Source: Monosiga brevicollis MX1
Lineage: Eukaryota; Opisthokonta; Choanoflagellata; Craspedida; Salpingoecidae
Direction of reading: 5' to 3'
Length of the DNA: 64,000 bases
Assembly: GCF_000002865.3 (NCBI RefSeq)
Contig: NW_001865039.1
Location: 1,902,438 to 1,966,437 of the forward strand
The notes under the pieces were generated by a model, which saw only the letters and a program-made list of their open reading frames with translations, was not told the DNA's origin and did no database searches. How positions within the stretch are numbered: position 1 is the first letter of the stretch; every line of letters starts with the position of its first letter. Made by a program: the position numbers and the translations under genes. Below, piece by piece: positions 46,838 to 58,759 of this stretch.

Positions 46838-46876
46838 CATGCCTCTTCTTGGGTTTTGTTGTTGTTGTTGTTGTGA

Positions 46877-47022
<146 letters not shown>

Positions 47023-47369
47023 CACCTGCCTGGTGCTGCTGCTGCCTGGTACCTGCTGCCTGGTGCTGCTGCTGCTGAGTGGGATCAGGTACAAAGTACG
47101 CAGACTTTGGGATATCTTACCTGCAGGCGTGCAAACGGGTATGCCGTGCTTGATCTGGGGATGTTTGACAAGCCTGCGCGTGAGCTGGTGGTGGGCTGGA
47201 CGCCCCCTTTTTTCATCCCGCTCGTGGTGCTCAACTCACGTAGGCACAATGACCTGTCCAATTGAGCGCACACCCACCCTCCAGCCTTGCCGGGGGAGGA
47301 GGAGCTGGACGCCAGCCACGCCAAGACCTAGTTGGATGAGGTGGTGCGACGCTTGCCAAATCTGCCGCG

Positions 47370-49549
47370 ATGGACATCTCCGACGACCAGCTCTATGATG
47401 TCTTTCAGCAGATGTGCGACGATGGAGACGAGCATGTCCGCGTTGATCGTCTCCTCGAGCTTGCCAAGAGCATGAATTATCAAGTATGCACAGGTCCACG
47501 CGTCACGTGTTTATTTAGCTTTGTCCGTGTATGACCAGGCGAACCCTCACCTTCACCCTCACTCGCCACCCCCCTTTTACTTGCATACAGGATCTGGCTT
47601 CGCTGAGCAAACTTGACACGGCAGGGACAGGCCTCTTGGACTTTACAGCCTTTGCCAAGGGCATCAAGCGCCTCAAAGGCCGGGTACGTATGTGTTCCCC
47701 TTGTGGGGACTATACCCTCGGCCGCTTGGCGTTCCAGCCTCCCTGTTTCCTCTGTGACTCATTGGAGGTGGCGTTTGCTTAGCCCGCCGAAACGCCACGG
47801 CTAACGCGACGCAAACTACCTGAGCGCCGCGCCTCCGAGCCTGCCTTTGAATCAGAGGGTTCATTGCCCTCGGAAACTCGGTACGCCCGCATTGGCGCCT
47901 CGTTGGAGACCCGCTTTTGTTTTTCACAAGCACCCCGAGTACCCCGAGCGCCTTGCATTGATCCCCACGGCTCGCACACCAACCCACAGCAACTCGCCGG
48001 CTATGCGCCGAGCCTCTACTATTGCTAGCAATGGAGGATCATCACCGCTTGAGGCTGGTTCCAATGGTGCAGTCTTTCCTGAAGTGACCGAGCATGTTTC
48101 TGAACAGCTTGAACAAGAGGTAAGCGTGCCAACACAGAGATGCACCGAAAAGCCACGATTTGACTCGTGCCTGCCACGTTCTATCGCCTTGACCGTCCCG
48201 CCCCGCTTTAGAATGAACGGCTGAAGCGTGAAATGGGCGAGTTGCGCGAGAGCAGAGATGCGACACACACGGAGAATGAGCAGCTCAAGCAGCGCTTGGC
48301 TCGTCTGGAACAACAATGCGAAGACTACGAGCAACAACTCACGCTCGTCGACGAGGAGTCGCGCAGCAGCTCTCGCCTCGAACGAGATACCGCCGTCGCC
48401 AAGCTTCGCGCCGAAAAGGTGGGTGTACACTCGTAGCTCTGTCATCGGTCTCTCAAACCAGCCGAGTGGCTCAACGTTTTGGTCCAAATTCTTCCACCGC
48501 GCGCCGCAGGCGGAAGTCGAGCAACGAACAAGTGAGCGCATCACCGCTTTGGAGCAGCAATTACAACTGGCCAAGGCCGCAGAAACAAGCATCAAGGCTG
48601 AATTTGAGGAATGCAAACGCGAACAATCCGAGTATGTTTGCTGTCCTGGGTTTTCTCAACAGTTCCTCTCGGTGCCCATGGCCCTGCCGTCACTCTGACC
48701 TTGTTGCGCCTCGTGGTACAACGCGCACCGCTTACTCAACTAGACTGCAACACAAGGCTGATCAATTTCACGCGGACCTCGTCCAGGCTCAGACCCAACT
48801 CGATGAGGCGACGGCTCGTCGTGAGCGTGAGCTGGCAGAACAGAGCCAGTGTGCTGAGGTCAGACAGGGCTGCAAAGCCTGCTCACCACAACGAATAGGT
48901 TGCCCTGACTGCAACTTTGCCATTGACTCACGCTTTGCATCATCTTAGCTGGAACTCAAGCACACCGTCGAGGCGCTCAATGCCCGTGCTCACGAGGAGG
49001 TGTGTTCCCGTGCTTGTTGTTGTTGTTTGATCGTGACTTCATGCGCAACCCTTGTTGCATGGCACTTTCTGCTCACGGGAAGAGCGCAGATTACGGAGTT
49101 GCAGGATACGCTGGCAGCCTTGAGGGCCGAGCTGGACGATCACCGGCAGGAGTCGGAATCCTCGCGCCAAGAGCTCGAAGCTGCTTTGAGCAAGCGGGAT
49201 GATGTACGTCTCGACGCCCTCGGGACTGCGACTCGAATGGCCTCCGACATTAAACTTAATTTCATGATCTCCTTTTCCGTTTGTGGTTGCGTTGTAGGAA
49301 TACCATAAGCTTGAGCGAGCCCTGCGTGACCCACGAGAATACAATCGCCTCTTTGTCAAGGCCGGCATGGAAATTGCGGCCGAACGCCAGGCCGACTCCT
49401 TGGCTGCCGAACTGAATGGGGCCTCCCGAGATGACCTTTTTGAACGTGTTCAGCGTCAAGCTGAAACCAACGATGCGCTTCGCGCCTACATAGACCGCTT
49501 GCTCGCTGTTGTGATTGAAAAGGTTCCGGAGATCCTTGAGGTTAAATAG
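47370..49549 (+). CDS. Rab11 family-interacting protein, class II (FIP3/4-like)
   Basis: Multi-exon. Exon 1 (47370-47483) encodes MDISDDQLYDVFQQMCDDGD and VDRLLELAKSMNYQ; exon 2 continues DLASLSKLDTAGTGLLDFTA-FAKGIKRLKG, together an EF-hand pair like that at the N-terminus of human RAB11FIP3. A linker (ERRASEPAFESEGSLPSETR) and about 300 residues of coiled coil follow (LKREMGELRESRDATHTENE, ITELQDTLAALRAELDDHRQ). The C-terminus, DDLFERVQRQAETNDALRAY-IDRLLAVVIEKVPEILEVK, is the Rab11-binding domain with the hallmark helix and the P.ILEVK end. FIP3/4 proteins link Rab11 (and Arf6) to recycling-endosome transport and cytokinesis. Calcium binding is doubtful because the loop residues are degenerate, as in the human protein. 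An upstream untranslated exon is possible. Confidence 0.87.
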
Positions 49550-50195
49550 GAGAGTTGTGACCCAGATTACTTTTTAGCTAAGCCGGCTGCCCACACGTAA
49601 ACCAGTGTTCATAGCACGTGTGTGTGTTGCATTCCGGCTTTGTTTTATGATTTTCCCTATTCTTCCCTTTAGTTTCCCATCACTGTTTGTGTCAGAGGAG
49701 GAGGCCAGTACCTTCTGATGACATGATGTTTTCTCATCTCCTCTTTCTATTGCGTTTTTCTTCTCTTCTTTCTCTTGTCTGAATTGACAAGCTTTGATTG
49801 TTTGCCATCCGTCATAGCAAAGTCTAAATTAATTCTCGTCAAATGCAATGTGGGCCGAGGCCACGGACCGCAACGATACACCGCCAGCAGGGAGCAGTGG
49901 GAAAAAACACCAGTCTCGCCGCGCAGCGGAGAAAACTGGATTGAGAAGCGACTGCTGACCCTGGGCTTGGCCACCACCGACAACTCTTCAGGACAACGTC
50001 GGAGATAAAACCGGACCTTTTAAAAAGAACGACACCAAAGTAACCAAAGAATGGGAAAAAAAGATACATCCACCAAACAATTCCAAAATTCCAAACCCCC
50101 TTTGAAAAAAACCAAAACAGAAAGGAAAAATCAGATATGCACAGCAACAAAGGTCGAGTCTTGCTAGACCCCAGTAGTAATTGGGTAAGCACCGC
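49550..50195. other. Convergent intergenic region Rab11-FIP / GARNL3
   Basis: Two 3' UTRs meet here. The region is more AT-rich than its surroundings, with T-rich then A-rich stretches. No gene seen. Confidence 0.55.
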
Positions 50196-53100
50196 TTAGT
50201 CTTCTTCGACCAGGGTCTTGAAGGCAGGCGCGGTACTCGCTGGTTCATTGACGTAGAGTTCGGCAACAGATTCGCGTGCAGAGCGCACGGCATCGCTAAA
50301 ATTGTCAATGCTCATTTTGCGCACATAAGCCCGCCCCTGCAGCAAGAATATTGGCAGGCGAGAGATTGCAAGTTGCGGCAGATCATGAGTACACGGGAGC
50401 AAGCAGATAGATGACAAGTTAGGCGAACGATGGACTGCAGCGGTGAGAGCTGACGCACCACAACATGGGTGGGCAGAGCGTCAAAGGTTGCCGAGGCTGG
50501 TGAGCGCCCGCTCAAGTTGAGACGTGGAATGCAAAACAACGAAAGGTTGCCCTCCTTTGTCATGGAGGTGAAAAAGACATCCACTTTTCCGGTCAAGTGT
50601 CGGCAATTGGGCAGCGCAAGGGACTGGCATGGTGACGTGAGCAAGCAGCAAGGAGGACGGCGCACCGTCTGCAACGCTGGCAAAGCTTCAATGAGGCAGA
50701 AAGTGCGCATTGTACCTTGACAAGATTGCCGTTGATGAGCGTGGCAACATGGATGGCATCGCGGGTAAAGGCCAAGATGTATGGGTTCACATATACTGCA
50801 TTGCACGGGGCCGAGAAGACAGGATGGTGAAACCAAGACGACAACACTTGCATGGAGGAATGCGAAATGGCGTACCGAGAGCTTGCGGTTGTGAGCGCCA
50901 TTGGATTTCAAAGTCGCGTGTTTCAGCACCATTGTGCTCACGAAAGGCCGTGGCCTACAAATGAAAAACGTGGAGGGCAGTCAGAAAACACTTGGGCACT
51001 GCCAGCGAAATTTGGATTGGGGTTGTGCTGGGCCATAGTGGCAATGACCAGGTGCGAACATGGGGACGGCAGTCGCACCCGGTTATAGCCTAACATGTAC
51101 TCGTAGGTATTGTCACCCTCTGCTTCAACGATTTCTTGGCAGGAGTACGATTCGAGGTGGTGGGCATAGTCGTCAGCATTAATGAGAACGTTGACCTCGA
51201 ATGGCTCTTGAAGCTTCAAGAGCTGATAGTCTCCCGACACCAATCCCACACAAATCTAAGTGCACAAGCCGATGGTCGAAACCAAGAAGAGCGTGACGGT
51301 ATCACGTGAGGGTATCAGCTCGATCATGTCGAATGAAAGAGCAGCAATACTGAGAGAACTCATATAAATCGTGCCCTGCCACCCACCTGGCCAGAGCTAC
51401 CGGGCTGGCCTCGGCCCACGGCCAGAGACATGACCACATCGCTGCAGGTGAATTCCTAGCAAGCAGCAAAGACCGCAAACCCCAAGCGTTATGCAGAAAG
51501 AGTGGAGCATTGGCAACGAGAGCCCATCCCAACCGCACCTCAATGAGCGAAAACTGCCCGCTCAAGCCCGAACCGGCAGCACCGTAGGCAAAGGCCTTAA
51601 TCTAACATGAGTCGAGTCAGGAAGTGGGATCAGTCTCCGTACCAAGGGGGCCGCGGAAAAGAGTGTGATGGAGCGACATGCGTGCCACGCAACAGAACGC
51701 TGAGCAGGGAGGGGGACAAGAGATCGTACTTTTTTGCCGACAGCTACGGCCAACTTGCAGCTCTGCTTGAGAAAGGAGGCCGTGGTGGAGGAGCTCCCCA
51801 TTTTGATGGCAAAAAGATGGCAGCCGCGGGCCTCGGGAAGGACAAAAGACTTGAGGCTCTTTTTGGACAGGGGCACTTGGTCCCGCCGGGCTTGCACAAG
51901 GTGGTCAAGTGGCACAATGTAGAGCTGCGAGCCTCGACCGGCATTTTTGCGAGTGGACGCGCCGCTGCCATTGCTGGCGGCCAGGTCTGAGCTTTTGATG
52001 GTGCGAAAGATGGCAAAGCCTGCGCGCTCGTCCACGGAGATTTGTGCAACGGTCAGACTGTTGTCAATGATGCACGCCATGTTCAGCTCTCCACTCCGAT
52101 GCAATCCTACCCCAGAAGCAGCCAACCAGGACAGAAAGGTGAGACGGTGCGGATCAACCACCAGGCGGTTCAAGCAAGGCGTAGACTATCATGGGATTTT
52201 GAGACCAAGGCGCAGAAGTGCGCTCTTCAAGTTCTCAAAACGCACCGATGGTCACAAGGTAGACGCCAGTTTCAGTGGCAACAAGAAGGTCGCCATCCCA
52301 TTGATCACCGCAGAAGAGTTGTTGCGGAAACTCGGTGGTGATGCAAATGGGAGTCCAGGGCTCGGTGAGCGCAGAGGCCTCGCCCGAATTGCTCAGCGTA
52401 CTGGTGGGGGCCGCACCGGAGCGAATTTTATCAACTTTGATGGCTTGGCCCTTGGCACGAAAATCTGTGACGGGCTTTGAGATGCGCTTGGAGCGCCCCG
52501 TGCGCGAGCTGGTGATGTTCGCGACGAGGCCGGCTGACTTGGCATCGGCATAAATGCTCTCAATGAGCGCCTGCAGGGTGCGTGCACGCTTCTTGGCAAA
52601 CGTGGCTTGCTTGGCAGCTAGCGCAGCCTTTTCGCCGTTGAGAAGCTTGACAAGCAGAAAACGCCGCAACTGCTTTGGGTCTTTGAAGGAAGGAGGATTG
52701 GGCAGTGCGGGGCCAAACTGAGCTACGCTCTGCTTGATGTACATCTGGAGGCCGCCAACGAGATTGGAGCACAATCGGTGAGAAATCAGGGTGGGCAACA
52801 CAGATGGCAGCGCGAGAGATGAACGCCCGCGGGCCAAGGCGAGGCTAGGCGAGGCAAGGCGAGGCGTACCCGGACGGTATACGTTTCATCCTTTGGGTTG
52901 CGGCTCACAACGGCAAAGACGTGATTAAACTGAGACTTGATCTTGGTGGGATCAAAGCCGGTAAACTCGCCGTCGACAAAAACAATGTTACAGATATCAT
53001 TGCCCAGATGACGTTTGCGTTCCAGCTGTGCGGAAAAAACAATATGTGAGGAAAAGCAGCTCAAGAGTCAGGACATCATAAGGTTGGACTGAGATTGAAC

Positions 53101-54767
53101 AGACCTGTTGACGGTTGCCGCTGCTGTAAGGAAGCAGGGTGGAGACGTGGAACATGATCTCCTTGCCAAACTCTGTGGTGTGGTGGCTATGAGTGCCGGT
53201 GGAGCCAGCTTTGACGTCGAGCCCTCCGCGAAAATTGGCCCAGCCTTCGAGTTCGACCTTGTCGCCAAGCAGCGAGCAAAACTCATTGAAGGCCGGCGAT
53301 CCGTGCTCATTGCTGAACATGTCATCATCCGTCTCTTGTCCAGGCAAAGCGTAAAGGATGCCAATTTTAAAGTTGACGGCACCTTCCTGCTCCTCGAGAA
53401 TGAGGAGACGTTGCTGCACGTTGGGATCTGTGTGTGGGTGTGTGTGGGTATGTGTGGGTGGGTGTGGGTGTGTGTGGGTGTGTGTTTGCGTGTTTGCGGC
53501 AGGGCATGGCATGAGCGCAAAGAACTGACTCTGGACTGACTGCACGTCGGTTGCAAGACCAGTTGAAAACAGGAACTCAGGAAATCAGGAAAGAACGCAC
53601 CCAAAAGCTCCTCGATGGGTCGGTCGGCCAGGGCAACATCAAAGCCACTAAAGATGGTCTTAAAGTCAAACTGTCGTGAACTCTTGACGACTTTGTCGAT
53701 GGTAAAGGTCATGTGCTCACTGCCAGACGCGCGCCACAAGATTGTCTTGACGTGGTTGTCCTCAATCTGTGCCACGATTCAGCCCCGAGCACGAGGAGAT
53801 GAGAAAGCAAATGGCCAGCTGGATAAAATATAGACGGTAGGCGCCGGCAGAATTTGTGAGAGCTTCAAAGAGGGTGGAGACGAGGGCGAGACGAACGTCT
53901 TGCAGAACAGAGAGGAGAACGACTTCGGGGCCTTCGGGGCCCACGATGGTGGCGGCCAGGTTGGCGTGGTCCTTGCCCAGAAAGTAGCGAAAGTACCACC
54001 GCGTTTCGCGTTCGGGGTTCTCGAGGAGGACCGAAGTCATGATGGCTATGGCAGAGAGGACGAGGTGACTGTGAGATGGCGAACGAAGAGCAGAGGCAGA
54101 GCGAGCATCACCGGCCGCGAAGCAAGCTAGAGACATGTTGCCCACCGTCGTGACTCAGGGAGCTGTCAGTTTCGCTGCCATCCTCGCAGCGAAAGGCCGT
54201 CAGATCTTCCTGCGGGTGGAGAGCACGGGCTTTGTCAAAGAGGAGGCGAGGGCAGGACGCGAAAACTCGAGCAACGGCCGAGAGTCGAGGCGCAAGGGTC
54301 AAAAATCAAAAAACACCAACCTCGAGAAACTTGGCATGCATTTTACGGCGCACATTGGGCGAGGGCGGAAGGGAGGCGTCGGAGCCCGAGCTGTAGAAGT
54401 GGGAGAACAGGCGCAGGGTCACAGCGATGAGTGCCTCGATGGTCGACAAGGACGGTCGGGTTGGCTCCGGGCTTTGTGGGAACTGGGGTGAAGGCGGTGG
54501 TGTCTGAAGAAGCCAAGGCAGTACCGAATGATGGAGAGGCGCCGCGTTGCTCCCGGGCTGGTGGCCATGGCGCTGGTGAAATGCGGCGAGGCACCGGCAC
54601 TGGGACTCTTGACTCTGCGAGCAGATCGACACGCGCAGCGCAGCGCGGGTGAGTCCTTGGAGCGCGCTCCATGGGCACAGAGAGCAACTAAACCCCAACC
54701 GCGCGCGGAAGCGTGCATGCCCGAACGACCGCTCCCGTTGGGCCAGACATGTCATGTGATCAGCCAC
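50196..54767 (-). CDS. GARNL3: GARNL3-like RapGAP with CNH domain
   Basis: Long multi-exon gene on the minus strand that follows human GARNL3 in order. N-terminal part: ENPERETRWYFRYFLGKDHA, VKTILWRASG, EEQEGAVNFKIGILYALPGQ-ETDDDMFSNE. RapGAP core: FCSLLGDKVELEGWANFRGG-LD, EIMFHVSTLLPYSSGNRQQ, LERKRHLGNDICNIVFVDGE (RKRHxGND carries the catalytic Asn) and IKSQFNHVFAVVSRN. Then PALPNPPSFKDPKQLRRFLL, EKAALAAKQATFAKKRARTL and a CNH domain from PWTPICITTEFPQQLFCGDQ-WDGDLLVATETGVYLV through ARGCHLFAIKMGSSS to AFTRDAIHVATLINGNLV. GARNL3 belongs to the Rap-specific GAPs; activity is supported by the Asn-thumb motif. The first exon (ATG at 54767, or a later one) is uncertain; exon ends after 54.1 kb are tentative. 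Confidence 0.9.
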
Positions 54768-54998
54768 GTCCAGATCACGAGATGGGAGTTTGAAAGCTGA
54801 CTCGCGTCTCGAAAAAAAGGGCGGCGGTCAAAACATAAACAGGAACAATGTCAGGCGGTCGCGCACCTTTGGAAAACAGCACTAAATGCTTGATCAGTAA
54901 GTCAACCCCTCCTGGGCCTGCACGGGCTGTGCTCAACCAGAAGAGGGCACCAAGGAGGCAAGGGCGAGTGAAGGGGAAGCTTCGATGCGCGCGCGCGC

Positions 54999-55089
<91 letters not shown>

Positions 55090-56933
55090 TGTGTGTGTGT
55101 GTGTGTGTGTGTCCGCACGTCAGCCAGTCCTTTCATGGCAGTCCGGCAGACACGCTCGTTCTTTTCCCCGGCGCATGTCAGGAGGGCCTACCTGGAAGAG
55201 TTTTATTCCAACGCAAGACCGTGGGGTAGACAACGAGCCAGGGATATCATTCGGCATCAACTGGGCAGCCAAGGAAGAGCACGCTGCCGTTCCGTCCAGT
55301 CTTGTCAGTCGTAAGTAAGCCGCCCCGCGCACGAGAGAGAGAGAGAGAGTGGGGAGAACATGAGCGCGGAAGAGGGATGCCGATGTGGGCGTGAAGGGAC
55401 AAGAGAGAGGGACACGACGCGTGCACTTGGCAGAGAGATTGATAAAGCGATGACGGACCACCACACGAAATTCAAGGTCTAACAGAGAAAGAGGGAGATC
55501 CAAATTCCATTGTAGAGAAAGTTTTGAATTGGCTAACCAAACCAGAGAGAAGCACCAAGACAGGGCAACCCGCAGAGCCAAAGAACGTACACAAGCGCTT
55601 CAAGCGGACACCCAGGGGGGCGTTGGGGTCTCTCGGGTAGTGGCGGTGGAGTGATACATTCTCTGACTTTTGCTTTGGGTTACGCTTGGAATGGAGGTGA
55701 CGTTTGGCGCTCTCTCTGGACAGAAGATGCTGACGGTATTCCATGGATGACAGATCGGCATGTTATTGTTGTGGGTAACAACAACAATAACCAAAGAAGG
55801 ATGGTCGGCAGCGCCGTCAACGGACCGAGCAGGAACAGGAGCAGAAGCTGGCATGGCCTGCCAGACGGGCCAGCGGCACCCCTGGCGTGCCATTGCCGCT
55901 CTGCCCTTTTGTGTCTCTGGATCACGCCGACTGCCAATTCCCCCGTCCTCTGCCCAGAACATTGAAGACTGGGAGACTCGATCCCAGTCCCAACAAAGAC
56001 TCTTGGCTCCTGCAACATGTGTTCCGGCCAAGCAACATCTTGTATTTACAGCATTCCAGAACAGTCATTGCCAACAAGCGCGCTCGTGCCTGTATGCAGC
56101 CGTGTGTGTCTTTGTGTGATGACGTTGCCGTTGCAACGCATCCTTACAACACACGTAACACCACATCGTGTGTGTGTGTGTGATGACGACTTTACTGCAA
56201 TGAGTCGTACTGCTGGCGCGGTCATGCACGCATGCAGTTGATAAGCGCGTTGGAGCAGCGTCTCTGACATGAAGCCCGTGGTGGATTGCACCTCTTGCAC
56301 ATGGTTTGAGTGTTGTCTCTTCTCTGGTTTCACCAAGAGATTTACACAACAAAGACACTGTGACTCGGGTACTTCTCTGACTGGCTTCCAATGTCTGCTC
56401 ACATCTCTTGAACTCAGCCAGAATTGCTTCCCATCTCTGCCGATGGGACAGCCAGACCAGTTTGTTGCCGGGTGGTTGCGCCTGCACGCCTCAATCGACA
56501 AGGTGACCCGACGTGTGGTGGGACATGGGGCATCGGTGGTCGTTACGTTACGATCCCACCTGGCCACGTACAAGCCACACACACATCTCGGTCGATGACC
56601 CCTTGCACCTCCCACACGCTAATTTCCACCCCCACTCGTTTAAGATTGACGGCGTCGCCATCACCTGCGATCATCACCCCGCTGAGCAACGCAGATCACA
56701 ACTTTATTCTCAGCTTCGGGAACAACATCCCTTGCCCACTCTCCCGCGCCTCAGCTCCCCCACTGCATCAACATTCGTGCCCTCGTGTAGTCGGCATTTT
56801 CTTTTTTAAGCAATCTGCTCCGCGCCCCTCCCCCACTCTCTTGATCGCTCCGCCATATTGCCTCGCTGCCATCTTTACATTGAAGCTGTAATCAGATAGC
56901 TTGCCTCTTCTCCCGCCCTTTCTCACCGACAGC
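54768..56933. other. 2.2-kb stretch with no recognised gene
   Basis: No frame on either strand resembles a known family. A possible first exon starts at ATG 54848 (MSGGRAPLENSTKCLI) and ends at a good GTAAGT donor (54898). Another strong donor, GTAAGTAAG, is at about 55314. A frame at about 55640-55790 on the plus strand (SLTFALGYAWNGGDVWRSLW) has coding-like composition. These could be exons of a fast-evolving plus-strand gene, but I could not join them with support. Repeats: GA and GT tracts at 54999-55111. Confidence 0.35.
54999..55111. repeat. Compound (GT)n(GA)n(GT)n microsatellite
   Basis: GT units, then about 38 GA units (about 55013-55087), then about 12 GT units. The Arg-Glu and Ser-Leu frames through it are artefacts. 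Confidence 0.95.
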
Positions 56934-57441
56934 ATGGCTGGCCACACCAAGTCCCCCAACTGGCTCTCACGCGCCGTCAAGAAGTGAGTTACATCGGCGG
57001 CCCACGCTCGTACTGCTGCTCTTCTTGTGCGTTTCTCTGTCAGCCTTGATCCATCTGCTCGCCGATGTGAGTCTCACGCGTCCTTATTTGCCCTTGCCCC
57101 TCTATGTCACCTCCAGATTGCCCTTTCATCGCCATCGTTCAGGGTCAGCCAACATTTCGGCCGCAAAGCACACTGATCGCCGTGGCCTTGAGTACGGACA
57201 CCACGCGCATCACGCCGCTGACAACAGTTCGCGTGATTCGTCCACCCCACCCAGCCTGGCCGACACCACTTCGCGCCTCAGTCGTGAATCCCTCGAGTGT
57301 TATGCCGCTCAGCCCTTTTCCTTGGAGGAAAAAATGGACCGCTGGGTCGAGCGGACTCCCTTTTTCGCCGACGATTGGGTCAAGGACCCGTCCCAATCGG
57401 CGCCCTTTTCCCGTCGCAACTCTGCCGTCATCTTTGTCTAA
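56934..57441 (+). CDS. Orphan 124-residue protein
   Basis: Two exons (56934-56983 and 57117-57441) joined by a GTGAGT...CTCCAG intron in phase 2. The protein begins MAGHTKSPNWLSRAVKK and continues through a His/Ser-rich, probably disordered stretch to SLADTTSRLSRESLECYAAQ, then an aromatic block EEKMDRWVERTPFFADDWVK and the end SRRNSAVIFV. It has no signal peptide or membrane segment. The splice signals, even codon character of exon 2 and clean stop support a real gene. The conserved-looking WVERTPFFADDW block might be a binding peptide. No family recognised. Confidence 0.65.
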
Positions 57442-58759
57442 TTGCCTGGCATACCACTGAGCTGATCACGATGGCCGCTATGCTCTGGCCTTGATGCCCA
57501 TTTTCCTTTTCTTTTTTGTTTCATTTGCTGCATTTGTTGCACCTGGTGTCAGGTTGGCAGCGAGCCTCTGAGCTCCTGCTTGGCTTCACCGTTTGGCTCT
57601 GCGAGTCTTCCTTGTCGATTAAAGTTGTTTGTGGAGTGTGACCTTGCCAGCAAGCGAGCTGTGCTCGTTGATAGTGACCCGCGCGTTGCGTTTGCTCTGT
57701 TCAGAGTGAGCAGCGGTATGGCGCCGTGCTACCTGCTGTACCGTCTTTGTCGCCTTGTTTGTCTGTTGCACCTGTGTGCCTGCCACCTACCCACTGCGTG
57801 GGACTGAGGCATTGGTAGAACCACCTCGAGGTGGTTTACCTGGTGCTCTCGTTTGTGTTTGAAAAACTTTTCTTGTGTGCGCTGCGTCTGCGTCTGCGTC
57901 GATTAAGGAGCTGCTCGCGCCTCGCCTGTATCTCCGAAGGAACATAATCAATCGATTGTTTTTCGACCATTCATTCCCCTATGACAACTACAAGAAAGCA
58001 CCATACCCCTAGTGTTGGCAAGCACTTGATCAATGACACCCGTCTGTGCCCCGTGCCCAAAAGCATGCTTGAAACATGATATTGGGTGACCTGCCCTCAC
58101 TGTAGCTCAATCTCAAAACACCCCCTCAATTTATACCAAAGATCTCTCTCACACTCTGTGTGTACTTTTTTCTCACAACTCTCTCACACTCTCTTCTCTC
58201 TCACTCCTCTTCTCTCTCACTCTCTTCTCTCTCACTCTCTTCTCTCTCACTCTCTTCTCTCTAACTCCTCTTCTCTCTCACTCCTCTTCTCTCTCATCCT
58301 CTTCTCTCTTCTCTCTCTCAATCTCTCTTCTCTCACTCCTCTCTCTGAAATTGTTTGTGTCCATCTAAGCAGTTTTTTGTCCTGGTGGGCGGCGACGGCG
58401 ACGGCAGTGGCAGTGGCGGAAGGCAGTGGCACATGTGATAGATAAATACATCCTGATATCGGATGTATATGTGTATAACATAGCATCAACCACTGACTCG
58501 TCCTGTGCACTGTCCTGGACGGTTCCGGTTCCGGTGGTACCCTGACGGCTTGATCGCGCCTGGTCGCACCTCTCGGCGGGTCCCGAAATAGGGCCAGCGT
58601 CACCGCAGACAGCGCCATCAGAGCCATGGGCGGTGGTGTTTGAGCTTTGGATCGCGTGCAGACCTTTTACATTTGCGTCTTTGGGCAGTCTCGAACCCTA
58701 TGCAATTGTAATCAGCATCTCGCCCGGCGGCCAGCAAGAAGCTAGACCAACACGACACC
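57442..58759. other. Intergenic region with CT array
   Basis: About 1.3 kb between plus-strand genes. T-rich sequence follows the orphan gene; a CT array with CAC/AAC interruptions occupies about 58141-58350. No gene supported; a small plus-strand frame at 57580-57807 has no homologous signal. Confidence 0.5.
58141..58350. repeat. CTCTCACTCTCTTCT-type array
   Basis: Imperfect units of about 15 nt (CTCTCACTCTCTTCT, with CTCTCACTCCTCTTCT variants) repeat about ten times. Same simple-repeat class as the arrays at 13.7, 23.2 and 30.7 kb. Confidence 0.85.

Noticed and set aside
56046-56615. A 189-codon minus-strand frame
   Set aside because: No homologous segment, codon pattern or splice support; kept only as part of an unresolved region.
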